DNA of 64,000 bases from JABDBE01 sp963832245 (GTDB lineage: Bacteria > Acidobacteriota > Terriglobia > Terriglobales > Acidobacteriaceae): NCBI GenBank assembly GCA_963832245.1, contig CAWHTG010000004.1, forward strand, positions 2,852,001 through 2,916,000. The letters run 5' to 3'. Positions 43,782 to 49,676 of this stretch are shown in pieces. Every line of letters starts with the position of its first letter. Positions within the stretch are counted from its first letter, which is position 1. The notes beneath the pieces were generated by a model. It searched no databases, was not told where the DNA came from, and saw only the letters and a program-made list of their open reading frames with translations. The position numbers and the translations under genes were made by a program.

Positions 43782-43864
43782 GCCACTCGATGAAATGCGA
43801 ATGTCCTTGACAACGCCGCTGGCAGAGTTATCCTAGAGATGCTTCGCAAGCGGCGTCTAGTACC
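43782..43864 (+). other. 3' trailer complementary to the allo-tRNA anticodon and variable arms
   Basis: 43841-43864 is the reverse complement of 43708-43731 (D-stem 3' side plus anticodon arm), 24 nt with a single G-U. 43782-43790 (GCCACTCGA) is the reverse complement of 43734-43742 (variable arm). It lies between the tRNA and its terminator. Confidence 0.8.
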
Positions 43865-43873
43865 GAAATTGCT

Positions 43874-43905
43874 GCCCCGGGTGATTCCCGGGGCTGTTCT
43901 GTTTG
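43874..43905 (+). terminator. Terminator of the allo-tRNA transcript
   Basis: GCCCCGGG-TGATT-CCCGGGGC followed by TGTTCTGTTTG. Confidence 0.75.
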
Positions 43906-43971
43906 TGCCTAATTTTGGGTGGATCAACGCTCCCGCCCCTGCGACAAATCCCCACACGAGATTCGTGGAAG

Positions 43972-43992
43972 GGCATGGCTTTCAGCCATGAC
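43972..43992. repeat. Palindrome CATGGCT-TTC-AGCCATG
   Basis: Seven-bp stem. It is followed at about 44025 by an AGCCTGCCCCGAGCGAAGTC element whose inverted relative is at 59808-59834. Confidence 0.7.
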
Positions 43993-44152
43993 GGGAAGAC
44001 CATACTTAATCTAGGCCCCGCAGAGCCTGCCCCGAGCGAAGTCGAGGGGGACCAACGCCCTCATAGTCCAGGATTCCCTTGACTCCCAAGACTCCGCGGA
44101 GTATGTTTCGTCCTCCCCGGATGCGCGCTCCGAAGCCCAAGGAGTTATAGCT

Positions 44153-44551
44153 ATGAGCTCACCCCGCGTTCCAATCCCCTGCACAATTGCACCCTGGCTA
44201 ACCGTTCGCGACGGCGAGCAAGCTCTCCGCTTCTACCAGCAGGCATTCGGAGCCAAGGTGGTCTACCGGCTAGCGGACCCCGATGCAGGCGTAGTGGCGC
44301 GGCTCTCGGTCGAGGGCGCTGAATTTTGGCTGAGTGACGGGCAGCTGGATGGGTCACGCCGTGAGTCTCTCGGAGGCGGGTCGGTCCGAATGATTTTGAC
44401 CGTCGGCGACCCGGATACAGTTTTCGCGCAAGCCCTGGCAGCCGGCGCGTCCGAGGTGTTCCCGGTAGGCGAAGAGCACGGCTGGCGCCTGGGACGCCTG
44501 GTCGACCCGTTCGGCCTTCACTGGGAGATTGGCCATCCCCTGGCCGCTTAG
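44153..44551 (+). CDS. VOC-superfamily (glyoxalase/bleomycin-resistance fold) protein
   Basis: 132 aa with AAGGAG upstream. Two beta-alpha-beta-beta-beta units: IAPWLTVRDGEQALRFYQQA and VRMILTVGDPDTVFAQALAA. The end GRLVDPFGLHWEIGHP is a hallmark of the PhnB/YcaC-like VOC group. Possible metal ligands are not fully conserved, so the activity is unknown. Confidence 0.88.
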   Translation: MSSPRVPIPCTIAPWLTVRDGEQALRFYQQAFGAKVVYRLADPDAGVVARLSVEGAEFWLSDGQLDGSRRESLGGGSVRMILTVGDPDTVFAQALAAGASEVFPVGEEHGWRLGRLVDPFGLHWEIGHPLAA

Positions 44552-44688
44552 CTGGCCGTTTCCGCGTCTTGAGCGTGAAAGAGAAGGGCACGGCTTCGGG
44601 ATGCCGTCGCCATGCTCCCCACGTCCATTTGTGACTAATACTCCACAGGCCTGCATATGCTATGTTTGGTGCGACCAACTAGGCCAAA

Positions 44689-45198
44689 ATGGGGCAGGAC
44701 CTTACTTTCGTCGACCTCTTCTGCGGGATTGATGGCATGCGCCTCGGCTTCGAGCAAGTAGGATGTAAGTGCGTTTTCTCCTCCGACTGGGACAAGTATG
44801 CGCAGCAGACCTACGCGGCGAATTTCGGAGATGCACCTGTTGGAAACATTCGCGAGGTTAGTTCCTCCTCAATCCCCGACCATGACATTCTAGTTGGAGG
44901 CTTCCCGTGCCAACCGTTTTCAATCTCTGGTGTATCGAAAAAGAACAGCCTTGGACGCGCGCATGGCTTTGCTGACAAAACTCAGGGTACGCTGTTCTTC
45001 GAGGTTGCGCGAATAATCAACGATAAACGTCCTTCCGCGTTCCTGCTTGAAAATGTCAAGCACCTTGTTCGTCGCGACAGGGGCAGAACGATGGAAACCA
45101 TCCTCGAACCGCTGTCAGGTGATCTTGGCTACCACGTGTACGATCCGAAGGTTCTTGACGTGCGGCATGTTGTACCGCAGCAAATCAACCACAATTGA
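44689..45198 (+). pseudogene. Truncated DNA (cytosine-5-)-methyltransferase
   Basis: 169 aa from ATG 44689. The first half of a C5 methyltransferase is intact: motif I FVDLFCGIDGMRLGFEQVG, motif IV with catalytic Cys GGFPCQPFSISG, motif VI ENVKHLV. The protein stops soon after RHVVPQ, where motif VIII (N-R-E-R) and the target-recognition domain should follow. The missing 3' half is not found on the other side of the transposon, so the gene is dead. Probably the modification partner of the EcoRII-like nuclease downstream (both families act on CCWGG-type sites). Confidence 0.85.
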
Positions 45199-45256
45199 TG
45201 TGACGGTTGTCACAGCTTGCTCACCCTCGTCAGTGTGATGATGAGGAAGCCGCGAT

Positions 45257-45863
45257 GCGGCGCAAGAATGCAGCCCACGGCGCAAGCCGTGGGTGGGTAA
45301 CAGCGAAGGGAGAAGCCCCCGGCAGGGGCGAAAGACGCCTGTCTCATACATCCGGCAATATTTTATTGCATTTGATCTTCAGCACCCAAGGGCGGCGTCC
45401 TCTGATCAAGCCAGATTTTCGGGCTGATCTGTTTGCCTACCTCGGAGGCATCGTCCGTGAAATTCGGGGAACCGCGCTGATCATCAACGGTGCAGCTGAT
45501 CACGTTCATATGCTGCTCCGCATTCGGCCAGCCCAGTCCGCTGCGGAGATCGTCCGTGTCGTCAAAGCGAACTCGTCAAAATGGGTTCGCGCGAAATGGA
45601 GCTCAGACTTTGCTTGGCAAACCGGTTACGGAGTGTTCAGTGTCAGCGAATCGAACGTCCCAGCGGTTAAGAAATACATCGCCGAACAGGAAGAACATCA
45701 CAAGAAGCATTCATTTCAGGAGGAGTTCTTGGCGTTCCTCAAGAAGAACCACGTGGAATACGACGAGAGATACATTTGGGGCTAGCTTCTTTCGCCTCGG
45801 CTGGGGCTTGTCGGTTTCTGCTTCTTACCCACGGCTTGTGCCGTGGGCTGCATTCTTGCGCCG
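45257..45863 (+). mobile_element. IS200/IS605-like (REP-associated?) element flanked by inverted hairpin repeats
   Basis: A GCGGCGCAAGAATGCAGCCC block with hairpin CCCACGGC-GCAA-GCCGTGGG (45274-45293) lies left of the transposase. Its inverted copy, hairpin CCCACGGC-TTGT-GCCGTGGG (45828-45847) then GGGCTGCATTCTTGCGCCGC, lies right of it. About 38 nt are shared in opposite orientation. True ends outside the repeats are not certain. Confidence 0.75.
45339..45785 (+). CDS. IS200-like Y1 (HUH) transposase
   Basis: The family N-terminus 'MSH...HLIFST' is encoded as CTG TCT CAT at 45339, so ATG appears mutated to CTG. The frame is open upstream to 45207 through the hairpin. The HUH motif is DHVHMLLRI, the catalytic Tyr is in AVKKYIAEQEEHH, and the end is VEYDERYIWG. 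Single-strand transposases of this kind act on hairpin ends like those flanking the gene. With no good start codon it may be inactive. Confidence 0.8.
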   Translation: MSHTSGNILLHLIFSTQGRRPLIKPDFRADLFAYLGGIVREIRGTALIINGAADHVHMLLRIRPAQSAAEIVRVVKANSSKWVRAKWSSDFAWQTGYGVFSVSESNVPAVKKYIAEQEEHHKKHSFQEEFLAFLKKNHVEYDERYIWG

Positions 45864-45970
45864 CCCTGCGGCTGACTTGTGAGCTTGTCAGAGAAACGTA
45901 ACGGCGAAGTGACGTATCCAGCCCCCTTTGCTAATTGGCCTGTGCTATCCTTCCGCGGGTTGGTGACCTT

Positions 45971-46732
45971 ATGCCTCGGCGTGAATGGACTCGCGAAGAG
46001 CTCATTGTTGCCTTTAATCTCTACTGCAAGATCCCCTTCGGCAGAATCCACATTCGGAACCCTCTGATCATTGAACTGGCAAAGGCCATCGGTCGCACAC
46101 CATCGGCCGTGTCATGGAAACTCGCAAACTTCGCGCGGCTTGATCCTGCTTTGAAGAGGCGCAACATCGCAGGCGCGGCGCATGGAGCACAGGCAGAAGT
46201 TGATATCTGGAACGAGTTCAATGACAACTGGGAGAGCCTAGCGTTCGAGAGCGAACGTTTGCTGGAAGACATGACAGGACGAGTTCCGGAGGTCGCAGAG
46301 GAGAGGCACGAATTCCCGGAAGGCAGAACCCGCGAAACATTGGTTCGAGCGCGAATAAATCAGGGCTTTTTCCGCGCATCCGTTCTGGCCGCGTATGGAG
46401 CCCGGTGCTGCGTTACAGGGCTTTCTGTTCCGCAACTCCTGAATGCCAGCCACATCGTGCCATGGGTAGTTGACGTAAAGAACCGAACGAATCCGCGGAA
46501 TGGACTCTGCCTAAGCGCCATTCATGACCGAGCTTTCGACTGCGGCCTGCTGACGGTCACACCGGACCTGAGGGTCAAGCTTTCGCCTAAGGTGAAAGGA
46601 AGCAAGGTCGATACAGCAGTTCGAGAGTTTTTGTGGCGATTCGAAAACGAATCCATTTCCCTTCCTCGTCGTTTTGCACCTGACGAAAACTTCCTGCGCT
46701 ACCATAATGAAAAGGTGTTTCTCAGCCGATAG
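45971..46732 (+). CDS. HNH endonuclease, restriction-type
   Basis: ATG 45971 (MPRREWTREELIVAF) is preferred to 45935. 253 aa. The N-terminal helical domain (ELIVAFNLYCKIPFGRIH, AIGRTPSAVSWKLANFAR) resembles the DNA-binding part found in a group of putative restriction HNH nucleases. The HNH core is CCVTGLSVPQLLNASHIVPW, then NPRNGLCLSAIHDRAFDCG, giving H, N and H. It lies in the decayed restriction-modification locus and precedes the next gene by 11 bp. Confidence 0.85.
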   Translation: MPRREWTREELIVAFNLYCKIPFGRIHIRNPLIIELAKAIGRTPSAVSWKLANFARLDPALKRRNIAGAAHGAQAEVDIWNEFNDNWESLAFESERLLEDMTGRVPEVAEERHEFPEGRTRETLVRARINQGFFRASVLAAYGARCCVTGLSVPQLLNASHIVPWVVDVKNRTNPRNGLCLSAIHDRAFDCGLLTVTPDLRVKLSPKVKGSKVDTAVREFLWRFENESISLPRRFAPDENFLRYHNEKVFLSR

Positions 46733-46743
46733 AGGCCTTACCG

Positions 46744-47118
46744 ATGAGCAACGTTAAATTTCATTATCTTTACCGTGACGGCAGCAACTACAAAAAATGG
46801 GCCGAGCTTGTCTTCTCCAACGCCGACGACTTGTCCGGTGATGTGATCGCGAGAGTATTGCGGGACGCCTTTTTGGAGGACGGACTCTTCATTGCCCACC
46901 AAGTTCGTATCCCCGAGGTGTTTCTCGCCGCCGAAGACGAGCTTACTTTCGATGACCACTGCTTCCACGAGTTCGCGTCGGTCGACGCCACCAGTGATGC
47001 CCCAAACGACGCATGCAGGCGCTCGATCCGCGAGTTCATGGAAGAGGCCGCTAGAGGAGCGGCGCGCGGCTGGCGCGCGTTCAATCCGCAGGACAGGTTG
47101 CTTCCGCGAGCGCGGTGA
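46744..47118 (+). CDS. Conserved-looking protein of unknown function in the restriction locus
   Basis: 124 aa: begins MSNVKFHYLYRDGSNYKKW, with VFSNADDLS, then DEL-rich acidic part and HCFHEFASVDATSDAPND, ending in an Arg-rich tail. I recall similar small proteins of the 'Y.Y.FRDG.NYK..G.VVFSNP' type near defence genes, but no function is established. Its stop (TGA 47116) is in frame with the EcoRII-like fragment that follows. Confidence 0.6.
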   Translation: MSNVKFHYLYRDGSNYKKWAELVFSNADDLSGDVIARVLRDAFLEDGLFIAHQVRIPEVFLAAEDELTFDDHCFHEFASVDATSDAPNDACRRSIREFMEEAARGAARGWRAFNPQDRLLPRAR

Positions 47119-48118
47119 ATTCACGTTGAGGATGCTAGAGAGAAACATCCGACGCGCACCGAGTGGCGATTGTACTATGAGGAAGAGTTCCTCGGCCATG
47201 CGAACGAAGGCGACGTTCTGGTTCTGCTCAGGACGAAGCACCCCCGGGCAACCGTCCACGCCCTCGTGTTCAAGAGAGGCTCGTCCTGGTTGCTCTCCGC
47301 TGAAAAACTTTTTGGTGTCAGCAATCTTAATCCGGCAAATTTCGAGAAACTTCCCCAAGAATCACTAGCGTCTCGAGAATTGGGCCTGGTAGCCGAAAGA
47401 ATTCTGGAAGAGCTTTGGAATAGAGAGCCTGCAGATTCCAAGTAGCCAGACTGATCTGCAATTGGTCCTCGAAAAATTTAAGGGGAGCTTCCCAACTACT
47501 GAAGAAATGTCCGCATTTGCCCGCGCCCAAGCAGGTGAGGTAAACACATCACGCGGCGACGAGGCACTGGTTCGGTGGCTTCAACGTGAGGAACAGCTAT
47601 TCCGAGCGGTTGAAAGGGTAATTGTCGAGACACGACTGAGGAACGGTCTTAAGGACGTGGATGACTTCGTCGTTTTTTCCCTCTCGGTTCAGAACCGGCG
47701 AAAATCCCGGATGGGCTATTCCCTGCAGAACCAACTTGCAGCGCTATTTGACTCGCAAAGGCTCAGGTATGAAGCGCAAGCAATTACAGAAGCGCAAAAC
47801 AAGCCTGACTTCATCTTTCCCGGCTCTGCGGAGTACCACGATCCCCGATTCGATGCCGCGCTTCTGGTAATGCTCGGGGCCAAGTCAACTCTGAAGGAGC
47901 GATGGCGCCAAATTCTCACGGAAGCGGAAAAGATTCCCCGCAAACACCTGTGCACTCTTGAGCTAGCAATTTCCAAGAACCAGACCGACGAAATTGCGAA
48001 GCACGCGGTGCAGCTCGTGATTCCGGAACCATTTCATACGACGTACACTGCGGAGCAGAAGCAGGGGCTGTGGACGGTCTCAGCCTTTGTCGAATTTGTT
48101 AGGGGAAAACAACGCTGA
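47119..48118 (+). pseudogene. EcoRII-like type II restriction endonuclease, N-terminally truncated and frameshifted
   Basis: Frame 1 from 47119 reads VEDAREKHPTRTEWRLYYEE and GDVLVLLRTKHP, LLSAEKLFGV, which looks like the B3-type N-terminal domain. It ends at a TAG at 47443. The continuing protein (FGIESLQIPSSQTDLQLVLE, FPTTEEMSAFARAQ) is in frame 2 from about 47411, so a one-base shift near 47410 splits the gene. The EcoRII catalytic domain is intact: NRRKSRMGYSLQNQL, PDFIFPG, LGAKSTLKERWRQIL, HLCTLELAIS. No start codon or beginning of the N-domain is found. The C-terminal domain (from TTG 47462) might still be translated. Confidence 0.75.
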
Positions 48119-48135
48119 TTGGCGGGCGTTTCGCG

Positions 48136-48153
48136 CACCATAATGGTGTACAC
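48136..48153 (+). promoter_or_regulatory. Candidate operator of the small RHH gene pair
   Basis: CACCAT-A-ATGGTG (48136-48148), a perfect palindrome, overlaps GTGTACAC (48146-48153), just before ATG 48163. Autorepressing antitoxins often bind such sites. Confidence 0.45.
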
Positions 48154-48162
48154 TGGTGCTAC

Positions 48163-48447
48163 ATGCGAACCGCCAAACGAGCTCATGCGAAATCAACCCG
48201 CGCAAAGCATGTCCGGCGAAGCGTAACCTTGCCTCCCAAGATCGCCAGACAGGTCGAGACCTTGGCCCGGCAGCGCGATCTCAGCGACAATCGCGTGCTG
48301 GTGGAACTCATCGAGCAGGGAATCGAAGCCCAGCAGCAAAAAGAGAAAGCATTCTTCCAACTGGCGGAACGCTTCCGCGCCGCCAGCGACCCGGAGCAGG
48401 TCAAGCAGTTAGGAGACCAGTTGGGACGCTTCGTGTTTGGTGAATAA
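48163..48447 (+). CDS. Ribbon-helix-helix-like protein, possible antitoxin
   Basis: 94 aa. A basic N-terminus is followed by RRSVTLPPKIARQVETLA and LSDNRVLVELIEQGIEA, fitting a CopG/RHH strand-helix-helix. A helical C-terminal tail ends FVFGE. It is followed after 17 bp by an 80-aa gene on the same strand, with a palindromic operator in front. Confidence 0.65.
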   Translation: MRTAKRAHAKSTRAKHVRRSVTLPPKIARQVETLARQRDLSDNRVLVELIEQGIEAQQQKEKAFFQLAERFRAASDPEQVKQLGDQLGRFVFGE

Positions 48448-48464
48448 ATGCCCGGGTTGGCCGA

Positions 48465-48707
48465 ATGAAGATCGAGACCTGGTCTCGGCTCCCTGCCGCC
48501 GTTCGCGCTCACCTGGTCGAGCGCATGCACGACCGCAACATCGGCCTCGAAGACCTAAACCAGTTGCGACTGTGGATGGAATCCAAGCCAGATGTCCCTG
48601 ACGGGCCGTGGTACAAGGAATTTGGCTCATTCAAGCTTTGCGGCCAAGGCAAGTATCCCAAGACGTTCCTTCTACCGGGCCAACTGGCGCGCGGGCAGAA
48701 GCTTTAG
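48465..48707 (+). CDS. Small protein paired with the RHH gene
   Basis: 80 aa: WSRLPAAVRAHLVERMHDRN, then GLEDLNQLRLWMES, ending FGSFKLCGQGKYPKTFLLPG. Not a known toxin family. The two-gene layout suggests a toxin-antitoxin-like pair in which this would be the toxin, but this is inference only. Confidence 0.6.
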   Translation: MKIETWSRLPAAVRAHLVERMHDRNIGLEDLNQLRLWMESKPDVPDGPWYKEFGSFKLCGQGKYPKTFLLPGQLARGQKL

Positions 48708-48744
48708 AAAACGTGTTCCCCGTCTCTGTGGCCGACGCCCCAGG

Positions 48745-48773
48745 TTCTCGCCCGGTTTTTTTTGGGCGATAGC
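48745..48773. terminator. Terminator-like hairpin between convergent small genes
   Basis: TCGCCC-GGTTTTTTTT-GGGCGA, a stem of six with a T-rich loop. Confidence 0.5.
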
Positions 48774-49004
48774 CTAGGCGGGTGGCCCATTCAAGTTCTT
48801 TTGGCTTGAGCGGGGCAGTTCTACGGTGAGCCATTTCCCGAGCCGTTTTTCTGCTTCTTCCTGCGAAAGCGTGCCGCTAGTTTGGGCCTCTTCCAGCCCA
48901 CGCTGCACCTTTTCCAGCACGTAAAGGTGATATTGGATGTCCTCCAACGAACAGTTGTCGGGCAGTTTGTGGAGCAAAGACTCAACTTGTTGCTTTCCGG
49001 TCAT
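48774..49004 (-). CDS. Small antitoxin-like protein
   Basis: ATG 49004 (MTGKQQVESLL). The longer frame has unrelated sequence. 76 aa, mainly helical: LPDNCSLEDIQYHLYVLEKV, EEAQTSGTLSQEEAEKRLGK. This 'LPD..S.ED..Y.LYV...V..G..EA..G...S.EE....' pattern is common in solitary antitoxin-type proteins of type II modules. No toxin is adjacent. Confidence 0.6.
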   Translation of the reverse strand: MTGKQQVESLLHKLPDNCSLEDIQYHLYVLEKVQRGLEEAQTSGTLSQEEAEKRLGKWLTVELPRSSQKNLNGPPA

Positions 49005-49159
49005 AAATATATGCTCGCGTCTAGAATAACACTCCCAACTTTCTCTGTGACTCTGTGTCTCTGTAGTGAACTCCCGCGTCTTTACACCCTCCCACCAACG
49101 TGTTAACCTCATAAGCGTTACAAAACAATTGAAAAATTAGACAGGAGTGCACCAGGTTA

Positions 49160-49426
49160 GTGCTAGCCAGAGAGCAAAAGAAATCCGTTATCGACCAGTA
49201 CGGCACGCATGCTACCGACACCGGGAGTCCGGAAGTGCAGATCGCGTTGCTGAGCGAACGCATTGGTTCCCTGACGGAACACTTCAAGATGCACCAGAAG
49301 GACCATGGCTCGCGCCGCGGTCTTCTCATGCTGGTCAGCAAGCGGCGTCGCCTGCTCGACTATCTCAAAACCTACAATTCCGATCGCTATAAGACTGTGG
49401 TCCAGAAACTCGGTCTGCGTAAGTAG
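49160..49426 (+). CDS. rpsO: 30S ribosomal protein S15
   Basis: 88 aa from GTG 49160. AGGAG lies about 13 bases upstream. Motifs: TGSPEVQIALLSERIGSLTE and RRGLLMLVSKRRRLLDYL. Primary 16S rRNA binder of the 30S platform. The rpsO-pnp order is the widely conserved one. Confidence 0.97.
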   Translation: MLAREQKKSVIDQYGTHATDTGSPEVQIALLSERIGSLTEHFKMHQKDHGSRRGLLMLVSKRRRLLDYLKTYNSDRYKTVVQKLGLRK

Positions 49427-49574
49427 CTGCCGTGCCCGTTTCTGGAATTGTCGGCAATACCACCGGAATTGTTCTGCCGTCCTTCGAAGAGCCCCAGGGA
49501 CCGCAGCGGTCGAATGAGAAAGCGGAGAAGGTGCGTCTCCAAGTAAATCCCGAGTCCCAACTGGCACCGGGTGC

Positions 49575-49603
49575 CCCACGTCTCGCGCTTTTCGAGACGT
49601 GGG
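49575..49603 (+). promoter_or_regulatory. Long hairpin in the pnp leader
   Basis: CCCACGTCTCG-CGCTTTT-CGAGACGTGGG, a perfect 11-bp stem between rpsO and pnp. In E. coli an RNase III-cut hairpin at this place mediates PNPase autoregulation. The equivalent role here is inferred. Confidence 0.55.
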
Positions 49604-49676
49604 AAAGAGCGCTAATCCATTGTGCAACCTCCCCGATCGGCACCGGCGTGCCCTCCTGCCCAGAAGGAAATAAACC

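Noticed and set aside
46892..47368. 158-codon alternative frame bridging the 124-aa gene and the EcoRII fragment
   Set aside because: I tested whether it supplies the missing N-terminus of the nuclease. Apart from a short GEFTL there is no family-like sequence.
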